From an uncultured Lachnospiraceae bacterium (GTDB taxonomy: Bacteria > Bacillota > Clostridia > Lachnospirales > Lachnospiraceae), in contig CANSPM010000009.1 in NCBI GenBank assembly GCA_947648875.1, positions 28,376-92,375 on the forward strand: a stretch of DNA of 64,000 bases, written 5' to 3'. Position 1 is the first letter of the stretch, and every line of letters starts with the position of its first letter. This document shows positions 1 to 9,130 of the stretch, piece after piece. The notes below the pieces were generated by a model. It was not told the DNA's origin. It was given only the letters and a program-made list of their open reading frames with translations, and searched no databases. Position numbers and translations under genes: made by a program.

Positions 1-1947
1 GCTGTAAAGGGAGTTCAGGTAGGCGTCGATCCATTCCCGGTGTTCCGCCCGGCCGCTGACTACCAGGAAATAGTCCGCGTTCCAATAGCTTCCATTTCCC
101 GCCTCTGTGGGAAATCCCACTGGATGGAAGCCCTCTCCCATATCGGACATCTCCGCGCTGAAATCTACAAAGTTATCCGTGTTGGGGCGAAAAGAAGCCG
201 CGCCTCCCTCCCTCATTACGGAAGGGGGATCATTGTCGCCGGTGGCGGTTCCCACCATTGCCAGCGCCTTTATAAACAGCGCATTGTTAAAATCGCAGAC
301 ACCCGCGTCCAGATCCAGAAAGGGAGAGTTCGGCAGGTCCTGTAGGAGCAGCAGGCCCAGGGCCGTTGACTTTGCCATATATCGGCGACTGGTCATGATC
401 TTCTTAAATTCGGGATGCTCCTTCATCACGGACAGGGCTTCTTCCAGGGTCCAACTTTCTTCCGGCCAGAGTTCGTCTGAGACCAGCAGGGTAGTTACGT
501 AGGCTTCAACAGGAAGCCCCACCTGCTGCCCGTCTATCATGCCGCAGGAGAGAGCGCCTTCGTAGAGAGATTCCCGTAGATCCTCGCTCAGAACGCCGCT
601 TAGGTCTGCCAGCGCGCCCTTCCCGTACAGGGTCCGCATGTCCGCCCCGGATACATAGTAGATATCCGCCCCTTTCCCGGCGACCAGATCCGCCATGGAC
701 CGGGTGCGGAAATCCGCCAGACTTCCCTCCGGCTGCTGTATGCGGATGGGATGTTCCCCGTGCTCCTGAGAGAATAGCACGGCGCTGGAAGAGATGAAAG
801 AATTATCCTTTACCAGGCTGGCTAAGAAGATGGGATCGCCCTCCTCGACCGGTTCGGGTCCCAGCTTACATATAAGGGCTTTTTCGCGACTTCGATCCAG
901 AATCAGAGGAAAGCCCGTATCGCTGACGGCGATGTGGGTCATGCTATTGCTTCTCCCCAGCCCCAGCTCTCCATAGTTGAAGCAGGCTCCCTCCTCTCCC
1001 GTGCAAAGATTCCAGCGGTACAGCTGCCCTTCGTCCCCATAATATAAAATCCCGTCTCCGCTGATTCCCTTGCAGCTTGCAGGGGGCGGCGACTGGGGGA
1101 AAACTTTTTCCTGGCCGGTGGCAGGGTCGTACATTATCAGACAAGATTCCTGACGGGCATTGCTATACAAACTAAAGACGGGTTCGCCCTCCGCCGTTTT
1201 CATTTCAAAATTACTGACGCTGTCCTCCTTATCCCAGGCCAGTTCGGTAAGGGACTCTCCCGTCGCGTCAAGTACCACGACTCTGTCGGAGGCATCAAGA
1301 AAATAGCGCCCCTCGCGGTCAACACAGACATTCCCAAAGACCGTCCTGCCGCTCGGGGATGTCAGTATGCTCCCTTCATAGGTCCGCATGCTGGGATACA
1401 GGTCGAAGGCGCTCAGATATTTTCCCTCCATGGAAAAGTGCATGGCCAGATAAGCCAGGGTTTCGTTCCCGTTCCATATTTGCACAAACAGTACGTATTC
1501 CTGGGGGCTCAGGATATCGAAGGAGCTGATAAGCTGCTCCGCCTCCCCGTATTCCTCCAGCTTTGGCAGCTCGATGGGCCGATGCCAGATTTCTCCCGTT
1601 GCGTCCTCATATCCGTTTATGTACCAGATTACCGGTACAGAGGAATCTGTAAGAGACGAAAAATAGTCCAAAGAGTAAAAATCCGCTCCCCAGCATCTGT
1701 ACTCGCTGAAACGGTAATCATACGCCGGATCCGCCTGGTACTCCAGCCCACTGATATTTTTCTCCACATAAAGGGGTTCTCCGGCGTAACTGCCCGCGCC
1801 GCGCCGCCACTCCTCCGTCTTCCAGTCGCAGGCGCTTTGCGTTGGCTCTGTCTGGGGAGGGGAGGAAGCGCTGTTCGCACTTGCCTTTTCGCAGGCAGAC
1901 AAAGAGAGTGTCAGGAATAACATAAGTACAAATATTTTTTTGGACAT
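1..1947 (-). CDS. Solute-binding-like lipoprotein, paralog A (C-terminus beyond window)
   Basis: Partial: 649 codons are visible and the frame is still open at base 1. The start ATG (1945-1947) opens a lipoprotein signal peptide ending in the lipobox LSAC, so the protein should be anchored outside the membrane. The first ~370 residues are rich in short beta-type repeats (YLAMHFS, GRYFLDAS, GILYYGDEGQLYRW) and look propeller-like. From about residue 400 the sequence resembles family-1 ABC solute-binding proteins (DIYYVSGADMRTLYGKGAL, GSYWNADYFLVV). It is closely similar along its length to the two lipoproteins at 9131-13757. No permease or ATPase is adjacent, so the transport partner is unknown; it could instead be a surface sensor. 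The family resemblance is by eye. Confidence 0.75.
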   Translation of the reverse strand, partial: MSKKIFVLMLFLTLSLSACEKASANSASSPPQTEPTQSACDWKTEEWRRGAGSYAGEPLYVEKNISGLEYQADPAYDYRFSEYRCWGADFYSLDYFSSLTDSSVPVIWYINGYEDATGEIWHRPIELPKLEEYGEAEQLISSFDILSPQEYVLFVQIWNGNETLAYLAMHFSMEGKYLSAFDLYPSMRTYEGSILTSPSGRTVFGNVCVDREGRYFLDASDRVVVLDATGESLTELAWDKEDSVSNFEMKTAEGEPVFSLYSNARQESCLIMYDPATGQEKVFPQSPPPASCKGISGDGILYYGDEGQLYRWNLCTGEEGACFNYGELGLGRSNSMTHIAVSDTGFPLILDRSREKALICKLGPEPVEEGDPIFLASLVKDNSFISSSAVLFSQEHGEHPIRIQQPEGSLADFRTRSMADLVAGKGADIYYVSGADMRTLYGKGALADLSGVLSEDLRESLYEGALSCGMIDGQQVGLPVEAYVTTLLVSDELWPEESWTLEEALSVMKEHPEFKKIMTSRRYMAKSTALGLLLLQDLPNSPFLDLDAGVCDFNNALFIKALAMVGTATGDNDPPSVMREGGAASFRPNTDNFVDFSAEMSDMGEGFHPVGFPTEAGNGSYWNADYFLVVSGRAEHREWIDAYLNSLYS

Positions 1948-1986
1948 ATTCTTTTTACCTCACAAAACTAATAAAAGGAGCCTATA

Positions 1987-2038
1987 ACCAATAAAAACCG
2001 ATGATCTAAGAATACTTAGATTACCGGTACTTATTGGT
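1987..2038. repeat. 24-bp near-perfect palindrome
   Basis: Left arm 1987-2010 and right arm 2015-2038 are complementary at about 20 of 24 positions around the loop AATA. It lies just downstream of the small secreted-protein gene and just upstream of paralog A, both on the minus strand. A T-rich stretch follows some bases beyond the right-to-left hairpin, so it could be a terminator, a transcript-stabilising hairpin or a dyad operator. Confidence 0.6.
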
Positions 2039-2047
2039 AAGTGGATA

Positions 2048-2324
2048 TTAGAACTTGTGATCCTCCGAGTAGTGATCGATGGTATCTACTATTGTTCCAC
2101 AATCTGAGCATACATAAGTAGTGAAGTATTCGCGGTATGTTACTTTACATAGCTTTTCACCGCCGTCTGGCATCCAGTGCCAATGGGTAGCATTAACGGA
2201 CTTAGTGGTGGTATCAAAGGAGAGTATATTTGTATGGTCACATGTCTCTTTAACCGCAGCTTGGACAGCAAAACCATTTAACAACAGCCCCAATACCATC
2301 AGTGATGTAAAAAATTTTTTTCAT
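2048..2324 (-). pseudogene. Small secreted Cys/His protein with a 1-nt frame break in its signal peptide
   Basis: The in-frame ORF starts at 2299 and encodes 83 residues with no complete signal peptide. A better start, ATG at 2322-2324, is followed by A7T6. Removing one base from this homopolymer run joins it to the ORF and produces a typical export signal, MKKFFTSLMVLGLLLNGFAV, with a cleavage site near VQA-A. The mature part has a CxxC pair (YVCSDCG) and further Cys/His residues, suggesting a small metal-binding or disulfide-bonded secreted protein. The break could be a sequencing error, a recent mutation, or slippage-based phase variation. No family is recognised. Terminates at TAA (2048-2050). 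Confidence 0.55.
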
Positions 2325-2598
2325 AGATGTATCTGTTCTGCCTTTTGTGGCATCAACAAATTGTATTTTTATGCATTATACTAAATTATATATATAATGT
2401 CAATGACTTTTAATATAAAAGTTTTTAATAGGACAAAACTATAGTGATTAAAAAACAGACATAAAGAATAGTGATATTAAATAAAATTAAATTCACAAAG
2501 TATTACAGCAGATACATAGATGGACAAGGCTTATAAAGTCACAAAAAACGGCGCTTTGCATCTTCTTGCATTTGCTGCCAAGAGCAGATTTTTTTCAG
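2325..2598. other. AT-rich intergenic stretch
   Basis: Separates the small secreted-protein gene from the end of the GH115 operon. Very AT-rich around 2380-2510. The only open frame is short, has no ribosome site and no recognisable product. A promoter for the small gene probably lies here, but I cannot place one convincingly. Confidence 0.5.
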
Positions 2599-2640
2599 GC
2601 GACAAAAAAGCATATGCAGGGAGCATATGCCCGTTTTGTC
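2599..2640 (-). terminator. Rho-independent terminator of the GH115 operon
   Basis: GCATATGC at 2610-2617 and 2623-2630 form an 8-bp hairpin with loop AGGGA, extendable by flanking GACAAAA/TTTTGTC. Read on the minus strand, the hairpin is followed by TTTTTTG, a classic terminator layout 50-90 bp downstream of the GH115 stop codon. Confidence 0.75.
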
Positions 2641-2686
2641 CATTGTCTAATCCTCGCAGCGCGTGGATTTTAGTGTATGGTCATAT

Positions 2687-5600
2687 TCAATTTCTATCGG
2701 AAACGGTCCAGTCCTGATCAAGGGGCGGACGCTCCTCCCCCCTGCTCAGATAGATCCTGTCTATCTGTAGGCCCGTATCGCATGCATATAGGGAAAAGAT
2801 ATGTTCTCCCGGGGAGAAATGTATTTTGCCCGTGAGACACCAGAAATACATATGCAATGTCGCAAAATGACAAAGCTGCCCGTTATGATACTGCATATTT
2901 TGGGGAAGCACATGTCCGTCAACCGCAAAATAACAACTATCCGACATATGGTTTTCGTATAATATAAGGAGCCATACCTTATACTCCCCGCCTTCTGAAA
3001 CATGGATGCGAAAATGCATTCCCGGGGCATCGTTTGCCTTCTCCCATGTATACGGTTTCCCGGATACCTGCATGGCAAGGCCGCGGCCTCCGTCGGTCAG
3101 CGCATGCACATGCCGCCAATATATTTGGCCTGTGGCATCAGGCGTGCGATACGCGTTTGCGTCGTCCGCCAGCGCGTATTCCGCCTCTATGGCAATTCTC
3201 CCATCCTTTTCCGCAAAGACGCCTTTGCCAAACAGAAACCGTACATCCTCGGTAGTTCCGGCCTTATAATAGCTGTCATATCGTCCTTTGGACATATAGG
3301 GCTGCCTGACAATATCATTTTTCATATAAAGCCTGTTATGTCTCCAAAACTCCTGATCGGCATAAACCATATCGGGCAATAGATCCATGTCGTTTTCCCC
3401 ATAAAGTTCGTCTCGAATCTGATCGAGCTCCTCCCAGTATACCCTGGGCTCATCTGCCCTGAAATGCGCTGAAACGGCTCCATAATAGGTATCGGGCCTC
3501 TTTTGCGTGTATATTACGAGCTTATCCAGCGTCACATAATTATCCACCATATACACATGTATTGTATGTCTGCCCGGAGACAGATAGGGGAGATTCGCGT
3601 ATAATTTCTCGCCGTTGTTCATAACGCTGTCGTGCCAGTTTCCCCGCCATTCGTCATTGGTATCCGATTCCATAATAAACGGCTCACAACCGTCAACCCC
3701 TATGCCAAATCTGATTCGCCCCAGAGAGTCCAGCGTAAGGAATCTTGTGACTTCAAGTTCAAATTCCCCCTCACTGAAAAGGGAAAACTCATACACTATA
3801 GAAGGATGATCCCTGAGAGGAGAATCATTGAGGGGACAAAGCGCGGGATTATAGGCCATCACAACGCTGCCGCCTTCCCGTCCCATACCATACACTTTAT
3901 ACCAGCCAGCTTCCTTAAGCGGCGGTAAATACAGGGGCGCGCCGCAGCATTCCTTATAATCCTCCGCATATATACAAACCGCCCCGTCGTCTTCCACATG
4001 GGACAGACAGCTTTCCTCGTCCGTACATCCGGCGCATGCTTTGACCTTTATATGAATTTCCTGCTCCTTTTCAATGAGTTTGACGGTTAATTCGGCCTTT
4101 TTCCCCACATATGCGGTATCGTTACTGACACGGAGGTAGATCCGTTTCTCCTCGTGAATTATCCCTGATTCCTCCGATAGATCGAGCCATGCGGGCTTTC
4201 CGGTTATTGCAAATGTAACAGCGGACGTGTAGGTATTGCCGATTTCAAACCATTTTTTACGTTTTCCTCTCCTGTAAAATACAATACTTCCGCCCTTTGA
4301 GGTTTCGCTCCCGTCCCACAGAACCGCCTTGACAGGAAGATTTCTCCTCCTGATGGAGGGTCTGCATGTGGGGTATAAGCATATACCCGGAGGCGGAAAA
4401 GAATCGGGAGTAAGAATGCCTTCCCACTTCCCATTTAGCATACCCACATTGTAATATCGCAGCATCTTTTTTAAATACCGGGTCATTTTACGGGAAGCAT
4501 TTGTGTAAAGGTCCGCCGCCATATCATTTCCTCTTTCATAAGAAAGAACGCTGCGGTCGGCGTAATAAAACGCATGATTCACGTAATAGGAGGAATGTAC
4601 CTTAAACAAAAACATCTGAAAAAAAGCATTCTTTTCAGGATCAGGAAGACATCTATAAATTTCATTGGCCCGGGCAAAAACTTTTTCCAGTCTGTACAGA
4701 CGCGCCCCGGCCTCGTCTCCGTAACCTGCCTGCCACAATACCATGGGCTGCATATGTTCTATCTTTCGGGCATTGGTCAGATGTGTGTATTCTTCATATA
4801 AATCCGCCAGTTCTCCGCCATATCCCCCCGAAAAATAAGAGTCGAACCACTGTGCGGTATAGGTGTGAATATCACAGGTCACAGACGTGTCCTTACCTGC
4901 GTCCCACGCGTAAGCAAGAAACACTTCCATATCCATTTCAAGGGGTTTAAGCGCGCCTACGTTTAAAATCCATATTTTGCGTATGCCATTCGCATATGCT
5001 TTTCTGAGCTCATTTGTGGTATGGGCGAGAGGCATCGTGTTGAAGAAAAGATAACTCATATCGGTGGCTCCCCAATAGGACGCATGAAAATACAGTCCAT
5101 GCCCGCCGGATCTTTTCCTTTCTTTTGCATCCGGATAACGTCTGATATGTCCAAAATTATCATTTACCCAGATCAGGGTGACATCATCGGGGACGGTCAG
5201 TCCTCCGTTATAAAGCGCAAGAACCTCCTTGTATGGAATAAAGGACTGCAAGGCGCAGGAAGGCGATGAAAGGCCGCATTCCGTTTGGATGATCTGCCGC
5301 TGGTCTTCCATGATCGTCTCTAATAGCTTGATTTTTGCCGAAAGTTTTTCTTCCTCCGTAAGCGCGGCGTCCTCATCGATGTTCTTTGTGGAAAAACCGT
5401 AATCGTGAACCCCCCTCATGCCAACGGTATAGCAGACCTCGTAGTCCTTATTCATCTCCACGCTTTCCCGCCAGTATTCCCGGATCACTTCTCTGTTCCT
5501 GCCGGGTATGGAGTAGTCATAATAGATCGTTTCCCGCTCTTTATCGTCGGAGGTTTTTAATTTTCCTGCATGAACGGCATCGTAATCGCTTTTATATCCC

Positions 5601-6334
5601 TTTTTGTCCAGCCAGGGCGTCCATTCGTTCTGGTTGCTCCGCATAAGCATATCGCAGTGCGTGGTGCCGATCACGATCCCCATTTCATTGGCAAGCCATG
5701 AATTTTTCGGGTTTTCCTGAAAATAGTTGACATGCATGGCAGGCCACAGATAGTTCCCCTTGAGCCTAAGTATCAGTTCATAGATTTTTTCATATAATTC
5801 AGGTCCTATGGTACCGTCATTTGTATGCCTGACCGCCCATTCTTCCAGTTCTTCCTCATCATTTAAAAAGATCCCCCTGTACTGGACCGACGGATAATCT
5901 GCTCTGGAAAAACCCTGCGGAATTAAAATACGCGCTTTCTTTTTTACAGGTACGTCCGCAAAGAAATACCAGGGTGATACGCCAAAATAAGCGGACATTT
6001 CGTATAGGCCATAGATCGTACCACGCGGATCAGCTCCGTTTATATAGAGAGTTCCTCCGCACTCTTTAATAACATAGCCTTCCCATCTATCAAGAATTTC
6101 CGCTTCTTTTGGGGATGAGGCGCATTGATTTAATTTCCGGACATTTTTTGTCGCGGCCAATAGATCCATACCGTCGGTGCAATCCTCTGGGCAAAGCGCA
6201 ATGAGACGCACCTCCCCATCCGTAATTTTCTGTAAGTCATTTCGCAGATTGTTGAGAGCGATTTTGACCGCAGATGATTCCTCTTTGTAATAACCGATAT
6301 GGATAGTGCTTTCAAGTATCAGTTGGGGGTTCAT
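2687..6334 (-). CDS. Glycoside hydrolase family 115, xylan alpha-1,2-glucuronidase
   Basis: 1215 residues. GH115 enzymes remove (4-O-methyl-)glucuronic acid side chains from xylan. Characteristic stretches are YRGIFLNDEEELEEWA (about 152-167), GTTHCDMLMRSNQ (about 223-235), WVNDNFGHIRRYP and the Gly/Tyr-rich HASYWGATDMSYLF. The C-terminal ~170 residues form the beta-rich domain usual for the family. The start at 6334 is chosen because AGGAGG lies 6 nt upstream; an in-frame ATG at 6424 would overlap the upstream gene and lacks such a site. No signal peptide, so probably intracellular and acting on imported glucuronoxylooligosaccharides. It follows the SGNH esterase by 82 bp and is likely co-transcribed with it under the divergent AraC regulator. 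Confidence 0.9.
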   Translation of the reverse strand: MNPQLILESTIHIGYYKEESSAVKIALNNLRNDLQKITDGEVRLIALCPEDCTDGMDLLAATKNVRKLNQCASSPKEAEILDRWEGYVIKECGGTLYINGADPRGTIYGLYEMSAYFGVSPWYFFADVPVKKKARILIPQGFSRADYPSVQYRGIFLNDEEELEEWAVRHTNDGTIGPELYEKIYELILRLKGNYLWPAMHVNYFQENPKNSWLANEMGIVIGTTHCDMLMRSNQNEWTPWLDKKGYKSDYDAVHAGKLKTSDDKERETIYYDYSIPGRNREVIREYWRESVEMNKDYEVCYTVGMRGVHDYGFSTKNIDEDAALTEEEKLSAKIKLLETIMEDQRQIIQTECGLSSPSCALQSFIPYKEVLALYNGGLTVPDDVTLIWVNDNFGHIRRYPDAKERKRSGGHGLYFHASYWGATDMSYLFFNTMPLAHTTNELRKAYANGIRKIWILNVGALKPLEMDMEVFLAYAWDAGKDTSVTCDIHTYTAQWFDSYFSGGYGGELADLYEEYTHLTNARKIEHMQPMVLWQAGYGDEAGARLYRLEKVFARANEIYRCLPDPEKNAFFQMFLFKVHSSYYVNHAFYYADRSVLSYERGNDMAADLYTNASRKMTRYLKKMLRYYNVGMLNGKWEGILTPDSFPPPGICLYPTCRPSIRRRNLPVKAVLWDGSETSKGGSIVFYRRGKRKKWFEIGNTYTSAVTFAITGKPAWLDLSEESGIIHEEKRIYLRVSNDTAYVGKKAELTVKLIEKEQEIHIKVKACAGCTDEESCLSHVEDDGAVCIYAEDYKECCGAPLYLPPLKEAGWYKVYGMGREGGSVVMAYNPALCPLNDSPLRDHPSIVYEFSLFSEGEFELEVTRFLTLDSLGRIRFGIGVDGCEPFIMESDTNDEWRGNWHDSVMNNGEKLYANLPYLSPGRHTIHVYMVDNYVTLDKLVIYTQKRPDTYYGAVSAHFRADEPRVYWEELDQIRDELYGENDMDLLPDMVYADQEFWRHNRLYMKNDIVRQPYMSKGRYDSYYKAGTTEDVRFLFGKGVFAEKDGRIAIEAEYALADDANAYRTPDATGQIYWRHVHALTDGGRGLAMQVSGKPYTWEKANDAPGMHFRIHVSEGGEYKVWLLILYENHMSDSCYFAVDGHVLPQNMQYHNGQLCHFATLHMYFWCLTGKIHFSPGEHIFSLYACDTGLQIDRIYLSRGEERPPLDQDWTVSDRN

Positions 6335-6416
6335 GCCAATCCTCCTATGGGAGAGCATTTGATCTCCCAATCGCTTAAAAAGGGAAAGTCCCTTTGGCGT
6401 ATCCTCGCGAGAGAAA

Positions 6417-7601
6417 CTACGCAAACAATGATAAATCTATTATTTCCGCCATTGCCTCATACCCGTCATACGGATGGAGACCGTCTAACGGGGCAAATTT
6501 CGGCAAAATATTTTTGGGGTCTGCCGGGTCGGCCAAAGCGCCCTCAAAGTCAATAATAGCGTCCATATGGGAATCGGGACTGCGCATCCATTTATTGATC
6601 TTCGTTCTCACCTCCTCGGCCGCAGGGGTATAATCCTGGCTGTTTCCAAAAGGAAGTATGGGGGCTCCATATATTTTGATGCCGTTTTCATGGCACAGTG
6701 TCACCATCTTCTGATATTCAGGAATAAGTCTGTCATACTTACCGGTATCAGAAAGGGAAAGAAGATCGTTGATGCCGAACAGAAGGATACAATAGCCGGC
6801 TCCGTCGTGTCCCAGAAGGTCTCTTTTGAACCGGTCTCTGCCCGCGTCCGTAGGCCATGATTCCAGTATGGAATTGGCGCCGATGCCCTTATTGACCACG
6901 GAAATGTGCTTTGTGCCCTCGTTTGCCTGTAGTCTCCCTGCGAAGAAATCCACCCAACGTGTGTAGGTATCCGGTCTCTTTCCCGGTACCGCCCAATCGG
7001 TTCCGAAACCGTCCGTGATAGAATCTCCAAAACATATTACGGCCTTACTTCCCGCCGGGGACAGAAGGGATACATCCGCCAGAAAATACCAGGACGTGGT
7101 CATGGCAGGCGATGAAAACGTCTCTGCCGAAACTTCGTTTCCCGGTACCTGATACGTAGTGGCCCTTGCTCCCCTGTGCCCGGTCATTTCCTCTATGGTT
7201 GCGGGAGCAGAGCCAAAGTACAGGGTTATCGCAATTTGATCAAGAGCCTTGACGCTGAAACGGAACGAATCCGTTTCGATAACCTCACCGGCAGGAATAA
7301 CGATTTCTTCCGCCCCTGATACCTTGACTGTGGTATCTGTGGACATGTCTATGGTAGACTGGTCTGCTTTGACCTGTTTTGCCACATGCGCGGATCGTAT
7401 TACCACATTGCTTTTGCCATACCGGTTAGAAAGTCTCAGCTTCATCTCGTCTCCCGATGTGGTCACTCGGACGATCTGACGAACCGTTGTGTTCTCAAGG
7501 GGCTGGGGCATACCCTCCGGAGTGGCAATAAAATTTTCCTCTGCTGTTCCCCATGTGGTAACCCACCGCATGGGCGCACCCGTCTTTTCGTTTTTATTCA
7601 T
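6417..7601 (-). CDS. SGNH/GDSL hydrolase, probable carbohydrate acetylesterase
   Basis: 394 residues. The N-terminal ~180 residues form a beta-rich accessory region; the SGNH catalytic domain follows. Block I is FGDSITDG (about residues 191-198, nucleophile Ser), the Gly block is NKGIGANS, block III is GINDL (Asn of the oxyanion hole) and block V is DGLHPYDG (catalytic Asp and His). All four blocks are intact. The start at 7601 has GAGAGGTGA just upstream. No signal peptide is visible, so a cytoplasmic role removing acetyl groups from imported oligosaccharides is inferred. Pairing with GH115 points to acetylated glucuronoxylan; substrate not provable from sequence. Confidence 0.85.
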   Translation of the reverse strand: MNKNEKTGAPMRWVTTWGTAEENFIATPEGMPQPLENTTVRQIVRVTTSGDEMKLRLSNRYGKSNVVIRSAHVAKQVKADQSTIDMSTDTTVKVSGAEEIVIPAGEVIETDSFRFSVKALDQIAITLYFGSAPATIEEMTGHRGARATTYQVPGNEVSAETFSSPAMTTSWYFLADVSLLSPAGSKAVICFGDSITDGFGTDWAVPGKRPDTYTRWVDFFAGRLQANEGTKHISVVNKGIGANSILESWPTDAGRDRFKRDLLGHDGAGYCILLFGINDLLSLSDTGKYDRLIPEYQKMVTLCHENGIKIYGAPILPFGNSQDYTPAAEEVRTKINKWMRSPDSHMDAIIDFEGALADPADPKNILPKFAPLDGLHPYDGYEAMAEIIDLSLFA

Positions 7602-7698
7602 AATATCACCTCTCTGCTGTTTACAGAATCGCATAGCATTTACATAACCATCATAATATCTGCTGCTGCAAGTTTCTATGCATTTTTATTCAAAAATA

Positions 7699-7727
7699 TT
7701 GCGCTTTCAGTCATCAGGTGCTATTAT
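7699..7727 (+). promoter_or_regulatory. Putative promoter of the AraC regulator
   Basis: TTGCGC at 7699-7704 and TATTAT at 7722-7727 are separated by 17 bp. Predicted transcription starts about 15 nt before the AraC gene. It sits in the 147-bp divergent region shared with the SGNH-GH115 operon. Confidence 0.5.
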
Positions 7728-7748
7728 GGGTGGGCATAGGAGATCCTT

Positions 7749-8621
7749 ATGGAACAACGGAATGGAAATTTGCCCTACATTTATGAGGAAATAAAACAAA
7801 ATATGCTGCTGGAACACCGGATAGGGGGAAATTACAGGAACATATTTCACAGGCACAATGGTTATGAAATATATCTTCTCATACAGGGGGATATCAATAT
7901 GCTTGTGGAACATTCCTGCGTTCATATTGGAAGAGGTGCCCTGGCCATTATGAATCCGACCGAATATCATCTGGCGGTAAGTCTGGACGGGGGCATATAT
8001 GAACGTTATACCCTCAATCTCAGCACCCGATTTTTGCAGAGTCTGACCACGGATAAGACGAATTTTATCTCTTTTTTTGACAAAAGAAATCCCGGTCAGA
8101 ATAATATTGTTACGCTGTCCGAAGACGACATTTATACCTTGCAGGCCCTGTTCGCTTCCTTGAAAAGTTCGCTGGACAGCGACGCCTTTTGCAGTGACAT
8201 ACTGGCCAATTCGTACTGCATGCAGGTGCTTTATTTTGTCTGCCGGAGATTTATCGAGTCAGAAAACATACCCGCTAATATTATGCCGCCGATTATAACC
8301 CAGGCAATACAATATATAAACGATCATATTACCGAGAGTTTCACCCTCACCGACATCGGAAACGAACTCAGCTACAATAAGGATTACATTGGAAAAATCT
8401 TCAAGCAATATACCGGAATCCCTCTGAAAACCTATATTCTGGAAAAAAAGATAGATCTTGCGCAGTCTCTGCTCGCCCAGGGGCAATCCGTGACCGACAC
8501 ATGCTTTAACACGGGCTTTCAGGATTATGCCAATTTTATCCGGACCTTTAAAAAATATACCGGACATACTCCGAATAAAAGCAGGCGGGAAAACGGAGAC
8601 AGCCCTCTTGGGAAGCGATGA
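7749..8621 (+). CDS. AraC-family transcriptional regulator
   Basis: 290 residues. N-terminal cupin-like sensing domain (about 30-100, with HRHNGYEIYLLIQGDI typical of AraC sugar sensors) and a C-terminal double helix-turn-helix (about 184-276, including LTDIGNELSYNKDYIGKIFK and the second helix pair ending in FKKYTGHTPNKSR). GGAGA lies upstream of the ATG. It is transcribed divergently from the SGNH-GH115 operon, which makes it the likely activator of that operon in response to a xylan-derived oligosaccharide; this is inference from position. Confidence 0.9.
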   Translation: MEQRNGNLPYIYEEIKQNMLLEHRIGGNYRNIFHRHNGYEIYLLIQGDINMLVEHSCVHIGRGALAIMNPTEYHLAVSLDGGIYERYTLNLSTRFLQSLTTDKTNFISFFDKRNPGQNNIVTLSEDDIYTLQALFASLKSSLDSDAFCSDILANSYCMQVLYFVCRRFIESENIPANIMPPIITQAIQYINDHITESFTLTDIGNELSYNKDYIGKIFKQYTGIPLKTYILEKKIDLAQSLLAQGQSVTDTCFNTGFQDYANFIRTFKKYTGHTPNKSRRENGDSPLGKR

Positions 8622-8732
8622 TATTATGTTTGCGTTTATATTTTGCATGCATTATAATGATAGTTGGAGCGTGATAAAGAATTTTGTACAACAATGCCCC
8701 AACCCGCCATCTGTCGCGGTAAACCGCGTCCC

Positions 8733-8780
8733 CACATCTGACGGAAAGCATTTTTCAAACACGCTCTGGAGAACGTTTTG
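8733..8780 (+). repeat. Dispersed repeat R2, copy 1
   Basis: Contains TGACGGAAAGCATTTTTC followed by AAACACGCTCTGGAGAACG, whose GCTC/GAGA part is palindromic. Related copies lie at 14139-14164, 14304-14345 and, inverted, 49385-49425. All are intergenic. Confidence 0.65.
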
Positions 8781-8818
8781 CTATTGCCTGTATGGTAATA
8801 TACACGGAGGAGGATCTT

Positions 8819-9030
8819 ATGGAACAGGAAGTAAAAAACCTGCTGAAAGGCGTTTCTATGGGAGGCGACTATATCGGCGGAAACAGTACGGTCAATTATT
8901 ACTACGGTGATCAGGCGGAAGCGCAAAGGGAAGGAAAGAGAAAGAGTACTGAGAGAGGAGCATCCGGATACGGCCGGGAGTTATAATAATCTGGCGGTAT
9001 ATATTTGGTACGGAGGGAATATCAAGCGGC
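8819..9030 (+). pseudogene. Decayed TPR protein (possibly a STAND-type gene remnant)
   Basis: A strong site (GGAGGAGG) precedes ATG at 8819. The first frame encodes 55 residues starting MEQEVKNLLKGVSMGGD, with a Gly/Asn-rich stretch ending NYYYGD of the kind seen at the N-terminus of large TPR or STAND proteins. It stops at 8986. A different frame over 8940-9020 encodes VLREEHPDTAGSYNNLA, an unmistakable kinesin-light-chain-type TPR core. The frames do not join and no further repeats follow, so this is a frameshifted and truncated remnant. A short functional 55-aa peptide cannot be excluded. Confidence 0.55.
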
Positions 9031-9130
9031 ATAAATCCATAAACAGTGTGAAAGGCATATGCGTAGAAGCACATGCCTTTTCAGGTCCGTAACAGGTTCA
9101 TTTCCGCAGGGCTCCTGGCCCTTTAGATGT

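Noticed and set aside
2520..2717. 65-codon plus-strand ORF over the GH115 terminator
   Set aside because: It runs through the terminator hairpin and has no ribosome site or similarity.
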